Source: Atopobium sp. oral taxon 199 str. F0494 (GTDB taxonomy: Bacteria; Actinomycetota; Coriobacteriia; Coriobacteriales; Atopobiaceae). Taken from it: 64,000 nucleotides of DNA. Made by a program: the position numbers and the translations under genes. The notes under the pieces were generated by a model, which was given only the letters and a program-made list of their open reading frames with translations, did not search any database and had not been told where the DNA came from. This document shows positions 13,482 through 22,772 of the stretch, in pieces (the first letter of the stretch is position 1; each line of letters starts with the position of its first letter). Location: NCBI RefSeq assembly GCF_000411555.1, contig NZ_KE150487.1, forward strand, positions 1 through 64,000. The letters run 5' to 3'.

Positions 13482-14075
13482 TTACTTAGAGTAAAGCTCG
13501 ACGATCAGCTGAGCGTCGATGTCGAGGTCAATCTGATCACGATTGGGAAGCTCAAGTACCGTACCCTGGAGCTTGTCAAGATCAAGCTCAATCCAACCGG
13601 GAACCGCCGTATGCTCGGAAGCAATGAGAGATTCCTTGATGGGGAGAAGATCTTTGGCCTTAGAGGCAACCGCGATGACATCACCCTTCTTAATACGATA
13701 CGAAGGAATATCAACGCGCTTTCCGTTGACGGTAATGTGGCCGTGACGGACGGTCTGACGTGCCTCTTTGCGCGTGCGGGCAAAACCAAGGCGGAAGACC
13801 ACGTTGTCAAGGCGGGTCTCAAGAATGCTCATGAGATTGTCGCCTGTAATACCCGGAGTCTTCTTAGCAAGTTCGTAATAACCATGAAATTGGTTCTCAA
13901 GGACGCCGTAGATGAACTTGGCCTTCTGCTTCTCACGAAGCTGCATACCGTATTCGCTCTCCTGGCGACGACGGTGACGCGGCTCACGGTGAGATTCCTT
14001 ATTGATACCCATCACGATGGGATCGATGCCAAGCTGGCGGCACCTCTTAAGGACCGGGGTCCTATCAATTGCCAT
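13482..14075 (-). CDS. rpsD: 30S ribosomal protein S4
   Basis: 197 residues. S4 nucleates assembly of the 16S 5' domain and guards decoding accuracy. The S4 RNA-binding domain is visible as RLDNVVFRLGFARTRKEARQ then VRHGHITVNGKRVDIPSY. The N-terminal segment has no four-cysteine zinc site, so this is the zinc-free form; in many actinobacteria S4 also stands in the alpha operon. It lies 24 bases before rpoA and 18 after rpsK. Confidence 0.97.
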   Translation of the reverse strand: MAIDRTPVLKRCRQLGIDPIVMGINKESHREPRHRRRQESEYGMQLREKQKAKFIYGVLENQFHGYYELAKKTPGITGDNLMSILETRLDNVVFRLGFARTRKEARQTVRHGHITVNGKRVDIPSYRIKKGDVIAVASKAKDLLPIKESLIASEHTAVPGWIELDLDKLQGTVLELPNRDQIDLDIDAQLIVELYSK

Positions 14076-14092
14076 TGCTTGTCCTTTCCTGG

Positions 14093-14494
14093 CTAGTTGC
14101 GACGGCGCTTTTTAGGACGGCAGCCGTTATGCGCAATAGGGGTCTTATCCTGAATGCCCGAAACCTCGAGGCCTGCGGCCTGAAGGGAACGGATAGCGGT
14201 CTCGCGGCCGGAGCCGGGACCCTTTACAAAGACAGCAACCTTATGAAGACCATGCTCCATAGCTGCCTTCGCAGCAGCCTCCGCGGCAAGCTGTGCCGCA
14301 AACGGCGTGGACTTACGGGAACCCTTAAAGCCAACGGTGCCGCCGGACTGCCAGGAAATGACGTTACCCTGGGGATCAGAAATAGACACGATCGTGTTGT
14401 TGAACGTGCTCTTAATGTGGGCCTGGCCCACTGCGATGTTCTTACGCTCCGAGCGGCGGACGCGCGTCGTGCGAGCGTTTTTCTTTTGTGCCAT
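14093..14494 (-). CDS. rpsK: 30S ribosomal protein S11
   Basis: 133 residues. Conserved S11 blocks are [39 protein letters not shown]-like text and the basic C-terminus [10 protein letters not shown]11 binds the 690 and 790 loops on the 30S platform. It starts after AGGAG and lies 15 bases after rpsM. Confidence 0.97.
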   Translation of the reverse strand: MAQKKNARTTRVRRSERKNIAVGQAHIKSTFNNTIVSISDPQGNVISWQSGGTVGFKGSRKSTPFAAQLAAEAAAKAAMEHGLHKVAVFVKGPGSGRETAIRSLQAAGLEVSGIQDKTPIAHNGCRPKKRRRN

Positions 14495-14508
14495 ATGACT
14501 TCTCCTGC

Positions 14509-14877
14509 CTACTTCTTCTTGCCGCCCACCTGACGCTTCTTACCCTTGCGGGTGCGAGCGTTGGTGTGGGTACGCTGACCGTGGACAGGAAGCCCCTTAC
14601 GATGGCGAAGACCGCGATAGCAGCCAATCTCCATCAGGCGGGCGGTGTTTTGACGCACTTCACGGCGAAGATCGCCCTCAGTGGTGTAATGTGCATCAAT
14701 AAAATCACGAATCTTGGTGACCTCATCTTCGGTCAGATCCTTGACACGCGTATTTACATCGATACCAGTCTCTGTGCAAATCTTAGTTGCACGGGTCTGG
14801 CCAATGCCGTAAAGATAGGTGAGTCCGACCTCAACGCGCTTGTCGCGCGGCAGGTCGACGCCGTTAATACGGGCCAA
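14509..14877 (-). CDS. rpsM: 30S ribosomal protein S13
   Basis: 122 residues, normal length. It begins [20 protein letters not shown] and has the helix-two-turn-helix block [12 protein letters not shown]. The C-terminus [20 protein letters not shown] contacts the P-site tRNA. S13 sits in the 30S head and forms the intersubunit bridge with L5. It is co-transcribed with rpmJ and rpsK. Confidence 0.97.
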   Translation of the reverse strand: MARINGVDLPRDKRVEVGLTYLYGIGQTRATKICTETGIDVNTRVKDLTEDEVTKIRDFIDAHYTTEGDLRREVRQNTARLMEIGCYRGLRHRKGLPVHGQRTHTNARTRKGKKRQVGGKKK

Positions 14878-14892
14878 CTTGGTGCTCCTTCC

Positions 14893-15006
14893 TTAGCCCT
14901 GACGCTGCTTGTGGCGCGGGTTCTCGCAAATCACGTAAACCTTACCGTGGCGACGAATAACCTTGCACTTGTCGCACATCTTCTTTACCGAAGGACGTAC
15001 CTTCAT
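14893..15006 (-). CDS. rpmJ: 50S ribosomal protein L36
   Basis: 37 residues, [20 protein letters not shown] at the start. The Cys-X2-Cys, then Cys and His (CENPRH) form the zinc ribbon of the C+ type L36. It stands 15 bases before rpsM and 98 bases after infA, the usual place in the alpha cluster. The start has AAAGGAA upstream. Confidence 0.96.
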   Translation of the reverse strand: MKVRPSVKKMCDKCKVIRRHGKVYVICENPRHKQRQG

Positions 15007-15104
15007 TTGTGTTCCTTTCGGTCTGCTGACACGAACTTATATATACTCGCCCAGCCGCAGGCGTGAAATACAGACGTATCGTCTTACTTGTACTGCTGTA
15101 TCAC

Positions 15105-15323
15105 CTATTTGTAACGATAAGTGATGCGTCCCCTCGTGAGGTCATACGGAGAAATCTCCACAACGACCTTGTCACCAGGGAGAATCCGGATGTAATTCAT
15201 GCGGATTTTGCCGGAAATCGTGCAGAGGATGGTCTTGCCGTTCTCGAGCTCAACGTTAAACATAGCATTTGGCAAGGGCTCCAGGACCTTACCTTCCAGC
15301 TCAATAGCGTCTTGTTTGCTCAA
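15105..15323 (-). CDS. infA: Translation initiation factor IF-1, TTG start
   Basis: 72 residues when started at TTG (15321-15323). This gives [15 protein letters not shown], the standard IF-1 N-terminus and family length, and places GAGAGG seven bases upstream. An in-frame ATG six codons earlier lies inside the ribosome binding site and is unlikely. The single S1/OB fold is shown by [20 protein letters not shown]-1 occupies the A site during initiation. Confidence 0.95.
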   Translation of the reverse strand: MSKQDAIELEGKVLEPLPNAMFNVELENGKTILCTISGKIRMNYIRILPGDKVVVEISPYDLTRGRITYRYK

Positions 15324-15446
15324 TGTACATCCTCTCGACACAATGACAGCGATATGAAATCATACCAAAACACCCGCTTCTCGTCCAACGGAAATTGCAA
15401 GAACACATAGTACACCATATATGGCTCCTGAAAGCCGCATATCCAA

Positions 15447-15459
15447 GGCGAGAAGTACC
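15447..15459. repeat. Copy of the GGCGAGAAGTRC word after the map stop
   Basis: GGCGAGAAGTACC occurs 11 bases beyond the map stop codon in the 146-base infA-map gap. It is one of about ten intergenic copies of this word in the window (others near 21997, 27941, 45481, 47747, 51466, 52728, 60742, 60772 and 60793). Confidence 0.6.
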
Positions 15460-15469
15460 TTGCACCCGC

Positions 15470-16258
15470 CTATGCTTCTCCGCCCTGCATGGAGCACCAG
15501 GGGCCTTCGGCATCCTCGGTAAGGACAACCGGTCCATCAGCCGTAATGGCAATAGTGTTCTCATAGTGAGCGGCAGGCAGTCCGTCATCGGTAACAACGG
15601 TCCAGCCGTTATTCAACACCGTGCACTCATAGGTGCCCATGGCAATCATCGGCTCAATAGCAATGACCATACCCGCCTGAAGCTTCACGCCACGGCCGCG
15701 CTTGCCGTAGTTTCTCACTTCCGGATCCTCATGCATAACATGGCCGACGCCATGCCCAACAAAGTCGCGAATAACCCCGTAGCCATGAGACTCCGCGAGT
15801 TCCTGAACGGCGGCTCCGATATCGCCTAAATGATTGCCAGGAACGGCGGCTTCGATGCCCGCCTTCAGGCACTCGCGCGTAACCTCGCAAAGCGCACGGG
15901 TCTTCTCGTCAACTTCTCCGACATAAAACGTCCAGGCGTTGTCGCCTACCCAACCGTTGAGCGTCGCGCCGGTGTCAATGGAGATGATGTCCCCTTCCTG
16001 CAATACGACATTGCTTGAGGGAATACCATGAACAATCTGCTCGTTCACGGATGCGCATACGGTACCGGGAAATCCACCATACCCCTTAAACGTGGGTACC
16101 GCGCCGTGGAGGCGGATAAAAGCTTCAAGAGCCTGATCAATCTCAAGTGTTGTGACACCCGGCTTAACCATGCGGCCGGCACGGCGAAGAGCCGCCTTTG
16201 AAAGCGCGCCGGCGGCCTTCATTTCTTCAATCTCTTGAGGAGTCTTAATGTTAATCAT
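15470..16258 (-). CDS. map: Type I methionine aminopeptidase
   Basis: 262 residues. It removes the initiator Met from nascent proteins. Metal ligands are readable in order: Asp in ISIDTGATLNGW, Asp in VGDNAWTF, His in GHGVGHVMHEDP, Glu in AIEPMIAMG and Glu in HYENTIAIT. There is no N-terminal zinc-finger extension. The ATG overlaps the adk stop (ATGA), showing translational coupling. The position between adk and infA is the common spc/alpha arrangement. Confidence 0.95.
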   Translation of the reverse strand: MINIKTPQEIEEMKAAGALSKAALRRAGRMVKPGVTTLEIDQALEAFIRLHGAVPTFKGYGGFPGTVCASVNEQIVHGIPSSNVVLQEGDIISIDTGATLNGWVGDNAWTFYVGEVDEKTRALCEVTRECLKAGIEAAVPGNHLGDIGAAVQELAESHGYGVIRDFVGHGVGHVMHEDPEVRNYGKRGRGVKLQAGMVIAIEPMIAMGTYECTVLNNGWTVVTDDGLPAAHYENTIAITADGPVVLTEDAEGPWCSMQGGEA

Positions 16259-16881
16259 AGGGCAAGGATCTCCTTGACATCGTTATAAACCGCATCGACA
16301 GGACGATCTCCGTCAACCTCTTTCAGAATGCCATGGCCCCGATAATACTCAATCAAAGGGCTTGTCTGGCTTTCGTAAATGTCAAGGCGCCGTTTGATAG
16401 TCTCGGGCTTATCGTCATCGCGCTGGTACATCTCACCGGAGCAATTCGGGCATACGTCAATGCCGGCCGGCGCTGTATAACCACAATTCCTGCAGGTACG
16501 CCGCGCGCTCAGGCGATCGATGATGATCTTGGGATCAACGGAGACAAGCAAAGCGGCGTCAAGGGAGAGGCCCATGGCGGACAGCTCAGAGTCAAGCGTC
16601 ACCGCCTGAGCAGTGTTGCGCGGAAAGCCGTCCAAAATAAAACCCCTCTGCGCGTCGTCGGCGCTGAGGCGCTCTTTTACCAAATCAATAACGAGCTGGT
16701 CGGGAACGAGCCGGCCTGCATCCATGTAGCCCTTTGCCTCGATTCCCAAAGGAGATTGGGCTTTAGCTGCCGTGCGGAGTAAGTCCCCGGTAGAAATGTG
16801 AGCAAGACCAAAATCAGCAACAAGGCGCTGTGCCTGCGTTCCTTTTCCCGCGCCTGGCGCACCGAGAAGAACAATGTTCAT
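16255..16881 (-). CDS. adk: Adenylate kinase
   Basis: 208 residues from MNIVLLGAPGAGKGTQAQRL, which contains the P-loop. It interconverts ATP+AMP and 2 ADP. The LID domain carries four cysteines (CRNCGY and CPNCSG), so it binds zinc, as in most Gram-positive enzymes. Other blocks are GFPRNTAQA and RLDIYESQT. ATG at 16881 fits the family N-terminus; an in-frame ATG ten codons earlier has no family support. A terminator-like hairpin separates it from secY. Confidence 0.95.
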   Translation of the reverse strand: MNIVLLGAPGAGKGTQAQRLVADFGLAHISTGDLLRTAAKAQSPLGIEAKGYMDAGRLVPDQLVIDLVKERLSADDAQRGFILDGFPRNTAQAVTLDSELSAMGLSLDAALLVSVDPKIIIDRLSARRTCRNCGYTAPAGIDVCPNCSGEMYQRDDDKPETIKRRLDIYESQTSPLIEYYRGHGILKEVDGDRPVDAVYNDVKEILAL

Positions 16882-16910
16882 GATTTGCCTAGCCTTTCTA
16901 TTCTTAAACA

Positions 16911-16932
16911 AGAGGCCCGTTGCCGGGCCTCT
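16911..16932 (-). terminator. Hairpin between secY and adk
   Basis: Arms AGAGGCCCG and CGGGCCTCT with a short loop, followed on the minus strand by TGTTT. It is 21 bases after the secY stop. It would partly separate adk-map-infA from the spc operon. Confidence 0.7.
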
Positions 16933-16952
16933 TTAATCTGCTTGTATCCGAC

Positions 16953-18233
16953 TTACTTAAAGAAGCCTTCGTAATTATGCATCTTCAGGTGACTCTCTAT
17001 CGATGCCAGCGTATCCATTGCAACGCCAACCATAATCAAGACTGACGTTCCGCCAAAGGCTTGAATGAGCTGATCTCCGGTAAACCAGAAGATGATTGAC
17101 GGGACAACCGCGAGCACCGCCATAAATATAGCACCAGGAAGGGTAACGCGGTCAATAACAGACTTAATGTAGTTTGCCGTAGCCGCTCCGGGACGGACGC
17201 CTGGGATAAAGCCCCCCTGCTTCTTCAGCTGATCAGCTGTCTCCTCCGGGTTGAACACCATTGAGGTGTAAAAGTACGCAAAGAACACAATCAGAAGGAT
17301 TGAAAGCACCCAGTTGACCCAACCTCTGGAAAGCGCCGTAGCAAACGCCTGGACTCCCCCAACATTCGGGAAGAACACCGCTATCTGAGCCGGAAGATAC
17401 AGGATGGCGGACGCAAAGATAATAGGAACGACGCCAGCCGTATTGACCTTGATAGGAAGATAGGTTGACTGTCCACCCATCAGCTTGCGGCCAACGACGC
17501 GCTTCGCGTATGTAATAGAAATGCGGCGCTGTCCACGCTCGACATATACGATGATGGGCACGATGATGAGCATGATAACAACGGTTGCCACAGTCAAAAT
17601 AGCATTCCCGCGTGTGGTAACAGAAGAAATCAGAGCCGTCGGCAGACCCGCCATAATATTGGCGAAGATGATAAGCGACATGCCGTTTCCGACGCCGCGC
17701 TGCGTAATAATCTCGCCAAGCCACATGATGATGATAGCGCCGACCAGCATAGTAAAGATGACCAGCACATGCTCAAGCGCCTCGGGAACTCCGTCCATAG
17801 CCGCAAAAGAAACATGATAGCTCTTGAACAGGAAGAGGTAGCCGATAGCGTTAAGAAGCGCAAGGGCGACCGTAAGGTAGCGCGTGTATTGCGTGATCTT
17901 GCGCTGGCCGCTTTCGCCGTCCTTTGCAAGCTCGCCAAGGGACGGAATGACCGACTGCATCATCTGAAGAATAATCTGCGCCGTGATGTAGGGCATAATG
18001 CCAAGGCTGAAAACAGACATGCGGGAAAGAGCGCCGCCTGAAAACAGGTTCAAAACCGCCATGGCACCATTAGAGGAAAGACCGTTTTGGTATCCCTTAA
18101 GCATTTCCTGGAACGGAGCACCCGGTACCGGAAGATAAGCTCCAAAACGATACAGAAGAAGAATCAGTATCGTCAAAAGGATCTTATTTCTTAGTTCTGA
18201 AACGCGAAACGCGTTGGCGATTCCCTTAAGCAC
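16953..18233 (-). CDS. secY: Protein translocase subunit SecY
   Basis: 426 residues with ten hydrophobic segments. SecY is the channel of the Sec translocon and works with SecE (also in this window) and SecG. Recognisable blocks are TILILLLYRFGAYLPVPG (TM1 and the start of the plug region), FALGIMPYITAQIILQMMQ-like text and the cytoplasmic loop near YVERGQRRI. The start is GTG at 18231-18233, whose first base overlaps the rplO stop (TAGTG), so the two are coupled. Confidence 0.96.
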   Translation of the reverse strand: MLKGIANAFRVSELRNKILLTILILLLYRFGAYLPVPGAPFQEMLKGYQNGLSSNGAMAVLNLFSGGALSRMSVFSLGIMPYITAQIILQMMQSVIPSLGELAKDGESGQRKITQYTRYLTVALALLNAIGYLFLFKSYHVSFAAMDGVPEALEHVLVIFTMLVGAIIIMWLGEIITQRGVGNGMSLIIFANIMAGLPTALISSVTTRGNAILTVATVVIMLIIVPIIVYVERGQRRISITYAKRVVGRKLMGGQSTYLPIKVNTAGVVPIIFASAILYLPAQIAVFFPNVGGVQAFATALSRGWVNWVLSILLIVFFAYFYTSMVFNPEETADQLKKQGGFIPGVRPGAATANYIKSVIDRVTLPGAIFMAVLAVVPSIIFWFTGDQLIQAFGGTSVLIMVGVAMDTLASIESHLKMHNYEGFFK

Positions 18234-18679
18234 TACTCTGCCTCAACCTTTCCGCCGGCCGCTTCAATCTTGGCTTGCGCAGAAGCGGAGACCTTGTCCA
18301 CTTTGACGGTGAGCTTCTTGGAGAGCTCACCTGCGCCGAGGACCTTGACAGGAATGTAGTTGTGCTTGATAACTCCCTTTGCGACAAGCGCATCTGCGTC
18401 AACGGTATCGCCGTCAGCAAAAAGCGCATCAAGGCGAGCTACGTTAATAGGAGCGTACTCACAACGATTATGACTAGTAAAACCAGGGAGCTTTGGAAGA
18501 CGCATAGCCAATGGCTGCTGGCCGCCTTCGAAGCCCGCGCCCTTTCCGCCACCAGAGCGGGAGAGCTGGCCGTTCATACCACGTCCGGCAAAAGTACCCT
18601 TGCCGGAAGAGTTGCCGCGACCGACGCGCTTACGATTCTTGCGCGAGCCCTCAGCGGGGCGAAGATCTTTGAGCTGCAT
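18233..18679 (-). CDS. rplO: 50S ribosomal protein L15
   Basis: 148 residues. The Gly/Arg-rich N-terminus (KRVGRGNSSGKGTFAGRG) and GFEGGQQPLAMRLPK are diagnostic. L15 is a late-assembly protein of the 50S central protuberance region. Its stop overlaps the secY GTG start; rpmD ends 11 bases upstream. Confidence 0.97.
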   Translation of the reverse strand: MQLKDLRPAEGSRKNRKRVGRGNSSGKGTFAGRGMNGQLSRSGGGKGAGFEGGQQPLAMRLPKLPGFTSHNRCEYAPINVARLDALFADGDTVDADALVAKGVIKHNYIPVKVLGAGELSKKLTVKVDKVSASAQAKIEAAGGKVEAE

Positions 18680-18690
18680 ATCACTTACCT

Positions 18691-18876
18691 CTAGTTCTCT
18701 TCAACCTCGACAAGGTGCTTGACCTTGAAGATCATTCCACGAATGCTTGGATTATCAGGCTGTTCAACGGTGCTGCCGATCTTGTGAAGACCGAGAGCTT
18801 TCACGGTAGCCGTCTGATCCTTCTTGACGCCTGCTACCGCGCCTCGAACCAGCTTGATGGTCAGACTCTTAGCCAT
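18691..18876 (-). CDS. rpmD: 50S ribosomal protein L30
   Basis: 61 residues, family length. It reads [20 protein letters not shown] and later [20 protein letters not shown], the standard L30 signature region. It stands in the usual place between rpsE and rplO, two bases after rpsE. Confidence 0.96.
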   Translation of the reverse strand: MAKSLTIKLVRGAVAGVKKDQTATVKALGLHKIGSTVEQPDNPSIRGMIFKVKHLVEVEEN

Positions 18877-18878
18877 CG

Positions 18879-19400
18879 TTAGTTCTCCTTCCCGACGAAC
18901 ATCTCGCGGGTAGTAATGCCGCGACGCTCGGCAGCCTGCTCGGGGCTTGAGAGCGCTTTGAGGCCCTCTGCAGCCGCCTTAATGATGTTAAGGGCGTTGC
19001 TGGTGCCCAAAGACTTGGAAAGTACATTGGTGATGCCGGCAAGCTCGAACAGCGGACGGATAGGACCGCCAGCGATAACGCCGGTACCTTCAAATGCCGG
19101 CTTAATCAAAACGCGGCCGGCGCCAAAGTGACCAATCACCGCGTGAGGGACAGAGCCGGACTCAGTCAAAGGAACCTTAAACATGTTCCTCTTTGCGTCC
19201 TCAACGCCCTTTTGAATTGCGAGGGGCACCTCAGCGGAACGTCCCTGACCAATACCAACATTACCCTTGCCGTCGCCGACGACCACGAGGGCCACCAGAG
19301 ACATACGACGTCCACCTTTGACGGTCTTAGAAACGCGGTGAATATAAACGACGCGCTCCTGAAGATCCGTATCCTGCTGGCGCTTACGATCTCGTGCCAT
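18879..19400 (-). CDS. rpsE: 30S ribosomal protein S5
   Basis: 173 residues. The N-terminal double-stranded-RNA-binding domain covers [20 protein letters not shown] and [19 protein letters not shown], and the C-terminal domain includes [20 protein letters not shown]5 helps form the mRNA entry helicase and affects fidelity. The [10 protein letters not shown] loop, where spectinomycin-resistance changes occur, looks ordinary. Confidence 0.97.
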   Translation of the reverse strand: MARDRKRQQDTDLQERVVYIHRVSKTVKGGRRMSLVALVVVGDGKGNVGIGQGRSAEVPLAIQKGVEDAKRNMFKVPLTESGSVPHAVIGHFGAGRVLIKPAFEGTGVIAGGPIRPLFELAGITNVLSKSLGTSNALNIIKAAAEGLKALSSPEQAAERRGITTREMFVGKEN

Positions 19401-19409
19401 TGAATCCTC

Positions 19410-19778
19410 CTAGAACTTCAGGCCCGCGTTGCGGGCACCGTCTGCTAAAGCCTTGACGCGACCGTGATAGATGCGACCGCCGCGGTCAAACGTGACCTCA
19501 GCGATGCCCTTCTCGATAGCGCGCTTGCCAACGAGCTCACCCACAAACTCCGCCGCCTCCTTGTTGGAACCGACAGCGCCCTTGGCGCGGAACTCGGAAT
19601 CAAGCGTAGAGGCAGAGCAGAGCGTTCTGCCGGATGCGTCGTCAATGACTTGAGCGTATATGTGTGCGTTCGTGCGATGCACGGTGAGACGCGGGCGCTC
19701 GGCGGTGCCAAAGACTTTGGCGCGAACGCGGCGCTTGCGACGGGCAAGACCCGCCTTTTTCGCCTGCAACTTGTTCAT
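19410..19778 (-). CDS. rplR: 50S ribosomal protein L18
   Basis: 122 residues. L18 binds 5S rRNA. Blocks [20 protein letters not shown] and [15 protein letters not shown] are typical; the C-terminus [20 protein letters not shown] is highly conserved. It lies between rplF and rpsE, as normal. Confidence 0.97.
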   Translation of the reverse strand: MNKLQAKKAGLARRKRRVRAKVFGTAERPRLTVHRTNAHIYAQVIDDASGRTLCSASTLDSEFRAKGAVGSNKEAAEFVGELVGKRAIEKGIAEVTFDRGGRIYHGRVKALADGARNAGLKF

Positions 19779-19840
19779 TACTTCTCCTTAGACGTTGCCG
19801 CCACCTGACGGGGTGACGGTCTTTTGCCTGTCAAGACGCT

Positions 19841-20377
19841 TTACTTAGCAGCCTTGCCGAGCTTCCTGCGAATATGCTCACCTTCATAGTGAATACCCTT
19901 GCCCTTGTATGGCTCAGGCGGGCGCTTCATACGAATTTCTGCAGCAACCTGACCGACCTGCTCTTTAGAGATGCCCTTGACCGTAATGTGAGTATTGTCA
20001 GGAACCTCAAACGTAATGTTTGCAGGCGCCGCATACACAACAGGATGGGAATATCCCAAGGAAAGATCCAGGTCTTTGCCCTTGAGTGTAGCACGGTAAC
20101 CAACGCCGGTAAGCTCAAGCTTCTTCTCAAAGCCTTCGGATACTCCGACAACCATGTTGTGAAGAAGGGTGCGAACGAGTCCCTGCTGAGCATTGGACTC
20201 GCTTGACTCATCAACGCGGGAAACGAGAAGCTCCTCGCCCTCCTGCTTGATGGAGACAAGCTCTGAGAACGTGCGGTCAAGCTCTCCCTTAGAACCTTTA
20301 ACGGTTACGTGAGTGTTATCAACTGTCACAGTGACTCCGGCTGGAATCTGGACAGGCTTCTTACCAATACGAGACAC
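19841..20377 (-). CDS. rplF: 50S ribosomal protein L6
   Basis: 178 residues starting MSRIGKKPVQIPAGV. Two related alpha/beta domains end in the conserved KRPPEPYKGKGIHYEGE segment. L6 sits at the base of the L7/L12 stalk near the factor-binding site. The 62-base gap to rplR is a little longer than most in this operon. Confidence 0.97.
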   Translation of the reverse strand: MSRIGKKPVQIPAGVTVTVDNTHVTVKGSKGELDRTFSELVSIKQEGEELLVSRVDESSESNAQQGLVRTLLHNMVVGVSEGFEKKLELTGVGYRATLKGKDLDLSLGYSHPVVYAAPANITFEVPDNTHITVKGISKEQVGQVAAEIRMKRPPEPYKGKGIHYEGEHIRRKLGKAAK

Positions 20378-20405
20378 AACAGTCTCCTTTCATTCCTGCC
20401 GAGAG

Positions 20406-20804
20406 TTACCAGATATAGGCGATGACCTCGCCGCCGATGCCTACCTTACGAGCATCACGGTCGCACATCATGCCTTTAGAGGTGGACACCACTGCCGTGC
20501 CAAGACCGCCGATGACGCGAGGAAGCTTCTCGGCGGTGGAGTAAATGCGCAGACCGGGCTTGGAAATACGGCGAATGCCACGGATGATGCGTGCGCGCTT
20601 CTCGCCATACTTAAGCGTAATGTGAAGCGTCTTTTGGGGCTTCGTATCCTCAACGGAATACCCCTCGATGTAGCCCTCTTCAGAAATGACGCGGGCAATC
20701 TCAACGAGCACCTTGCTCGACAGCATAGAAACACTGTCCTTGCCTGCTGAGTTTGCGTTACGAATGCGCGTCAGCATGTCCGAAATGGGATCGGTAATCT
20801 TCAT
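20406..20804 (-). CDS. rpsH: 30S ribosomal protein S8
   Basis: 132 residues, MTDPISDMLTRIRNA-type start preceded by KI. S8 binds the 16S central domain and in E. coli represses the spc operon. The C-terminal block ISTSKGMMCDRDARKVGIGG carries the conserved STS-G RNA-binding motif. Confidence 0.97.
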   Translation of the reverse strand: MKITDPISDMLTRIRNANSAGKDSVSMLSSKVLVEIARVISEEGYIEGYSVEDTKPQKTLHITLKYGEKRARIIRGIRRISKPGLRIYSTAEKLPRVIGGLGTAVVSTSKGMMCDRDARKVGIGGEVIAYIW

Positions 20805-20894
20805 TGATCCTTCTCCTTTTGTTAATGATGAAACTGCGTGTCCGGTTCGTCCGCGCCCTTAGCGTGAACGCCTGGACGCCAGAGCTCCCTGTCC

Positions 20895-21080
20895 TTACCA
20901 GCTTGCCTTGCGGACACCAGGAAGCTCGCCCTTGTTCGCTAACTCGCGGAAGCACACACGGCACAGACCAAACTTGCGGTACACGGAGTGGGGACGCCCA
21001 CAACGCTGACAGCGGTTCTGTGTACGGGTAGAGTACTTCGGCTCGCGCGACGCTTTGACGATCATCGAAGTCTTAGCCAC
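20895..21080 (-). CDS. rpsN: 30S ribosomal protein S14, zinc type
   Basis: 61 residues, the short zinc-binding paralogue. It starts [19 protein letters not shown]. Two CXXC pairs (CQRCGR and CRVCF) form the zinc site. It stands between rplE and rpsH. The zinc-free long S14 is not in this window. Confidence 0.97.
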   Translation of the reverse strand: MAKTSMIVKASREPKYSTRTQNRCQRCGRPHSVYRKFGLCRVCFRELANKGELPGVRKASW

Positions 21081-21140
21081 AAATCCTCCTTCAAATGCAA
21101 CTAGGCGGACGCCTAGAAGATTTCTTGCTCGTAGTTGTAC

Positions 21141-21701
21141 TTAGTCCTGTTTGAACGGGAAGTGGAAGGCCTCAAGCAGTGCCTTGCCCTCCTCGTCGGT
21201 GTTGGCGGTAGTAACGATAGTAATATCCATACCGCGCGTATGATCAACCTTGTCAAAGTCAATCTCCGGGAAGATGAGCTGTTCCGTTACGCCCATAGAA
21301 AAGTTGCCGCGCCCGTCAAAGCTCTTGGCGGAAATGCCACGGAAGTCGCGGATACGAGGGATTGCGATGGCAATCAGACGATCCAAAAACTCCCACATGC
21401 GCTCCCCGCGAAGCGTAACTTTAGCGCCAATCGGCATACCCTGGCGAAGTTTGAACGTAGCAATCGACTTACGCGCGTGCGTGATGAGCGGCTGCTGGCC
21501 GGTAATCGTACGCAAGTCAGACACGGCGCCATCGATGGCCTTGGCGTCAGTTGCCGCCTCGCCAACGCCCATGTTGACAACGATTTTCTCAAACTTTGGA
21601 ATCTGGTTGACGTTTGCGTAACCAAACTGCTTCTGCAGCGCGTCACGAACCGTCTTGTAGTACTCCTCTTTCAGACGAGGAACATACTTTTTCTCTGCCA
21701 T
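21141..21701 (-). CDS. rplE: 50S ribosomal protein L5
   Basis: 186 residues. L5 binds 5S rRNA and bridges to S13. The blocks [34 protein letters not shown] and [20 protein letters not shown] are diagnostic. The gene is separated from rplX by 306 bases holding a terminator and a promoter candidate, so here L5 probably starts a transcription unit. Confidence 0.97.
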   Translation of the reverse strand: MAEKKYVPRLKEEYYKTVRDALQKQFGYANVNQIPKFEKIVVNMGVGEAATDAKAIDGAVSDLRTITGQQPLITHARKSIATFKLRQGMPIGAKVTLRGERMWEFLDRLIAIAIPRIRDFRGISAKSFDGRGNFSMGVTEQLIFPEIDFDKVDHTRGMDITIVTTANTDEEGKALLEAFHFPFKQD

Positions 21702-21818
21702 GACTGTCTCCTTGACTCTTGGGGATTTACGTGCGGGGATCGCCTCGCACCTCCTGGTTTGGCACGCCAGGAGCCATACGCGCTCTCGACAGAACTAGCC
21801 TATAGAAAGACGCAATGA

Positions 21819-21848
21819 ATTATATTAGCCTTTATCTCCCACAATTGA
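21819..21848 (-). promoter_or_regulatory. Candidate promoter upstream of rplE
   Basis: On the minus strand a perfect TATAAT (21819-21824) lies about 115 bases before the rplE start. A -35-like TTCAAT stands about 18 bases upstream in an AT-rich stretch. The rest of the 306-base gap between rplX and rplE holds nothing else recognisable apart from the terminator and a repeat word near 21997. Confidence 0.5.
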
Positions 21849-21932
21849 AACAACAATTTTAGGCTTTGTGCAAATTGTGGACACATCGCGCCTGTAGTCG
21901 ATGCGCGCTGCGCGCCGGATGCCGTGCGACAT

Positions 21933-21964
21933 AAAAAACGATCCGACATATACGCCGGATCGTT
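21933..21964 (-). terminator. Rho-independent terminator after rplX
   Basis: Arms AACGATCCG and CGGATCGTT (9 bp) with a 10-base loop, followed on the minus strand by TTTTAT. It lies about 45 bases after the rplX stop and would split the spc operon between rplX and rplE. Confidence 0.8.
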
Positions 21965-22007
21965 TAAACGTACCTTGTACGAAGAGCGTGGCACAAGCGA
22001 GAAGAAC

Positions 22008-22325
22008 TTAGAGCTCCTCGCCGGAACGCTTGGAAACGCGGATCTTCGTGCCATCATCCTTGACGCTATAACCAACGCGAGTCGGTTTGTCGTCTTTAGG
22101 GTCAATGAGAGCGACGTTGGAGGCATCAATTGCCGCCTCGTGCTCAACAATACCGCCCTGCTGGTTTGCCGCATTGGGCTTCATGTGGCGCTTTACCACA
22201 GCGACACCCTCAACAACAACCTTGTTGTCTTTGGGGATAACACGCAGGACTTCTCCGCGCGTACCCTTGTCCTTACCAGTGAGGACCTCGACCGTGTCGC
22301 CTTTCCTGATCTTCATCTTGGGCAT
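22008..22325 (-). CDS. rplX: 50S ribosomal protein L24
   Basis: 105 residues. The KOW motif is [20 protein letters not shown] near residues 4-23. L24 starts 50S assembly at the exit-tunnel mouth. It lies 13 bases after rplN. Five bases after its stop lies a copy of the GCGAGAAG word, then a terminator. Confidence 0.97.
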   Translation of the reverse strand: MPKMKIRKGDTVEVLTGKDKGTRGEVLRVIPKDNKVVVEGVAVVKRHMKPNAANQQGGIVEHEAAIDASNVALIDPKDDKPTRVGYSVKDDGTKIRVSKRSGEEL

Positions 22326-22338
22326 GTGTCAGTCCTCC

Positions 22339-22707
22339 TTACAGCGTCTCGGGTGCGAGTGAGACGATCTTCATGTACTTATGGTCACGCAGCTCGCGAG
22401 CGACTGGTCCAAAGATACGGGTACCCTTGGGCTCACCCTCTTTGTCGACCAAAACGCACGCGTTCTGGTCAAAGCGGATGTAGCTACCGTCCTTGCGACG
22501 GGTGTCCTTAGCAGTGCGAACGATGACGCAGCGAACGATGTCGCCCTTCTTCACCGAACCGCCGGGAGTTGCCTCCTGGACAGCGCCAATGATGACGTCG
22601 GCAAGGCCGGCGTAACGACGCTTGGAGCCACCAAGGACCTTGACGCACTTGACGCGTCGGGCGCCGCTGTTGTCAGCGACGTTAAGCATGGTCTCCATCT
22701 GAATCAT
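22339..22707 (-). CDS. rplN: 50S ribosomal protein L14
   Basis: 122 residues, family length: [20 protein letters not shown] at the start, then [13 protein letters not shown]-like text and [20 protein letters not shown] at the end. L14 forms intersubunit bridges. It follows rpsQ after 65 bases. Confidence 0.97.
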   Translation of the reverse strand: MIQMETMLNVADNSGARRVKCVKVLGGSKRRYAGLADVIIGAVQEATPGGSVKKGDIVRCVIVRTAKDTRRKDGSYIRFDQNACVLVDKEGEPKGTRIFGPVARELRDHKYMKIVSLAPETL

Positions 22708-22772
22708 GTGACGTTCCTCCGGAACTTGGTTTCTTAAGAGCGCGCAGGCTCATAAGAAACGACGAATGTTAC

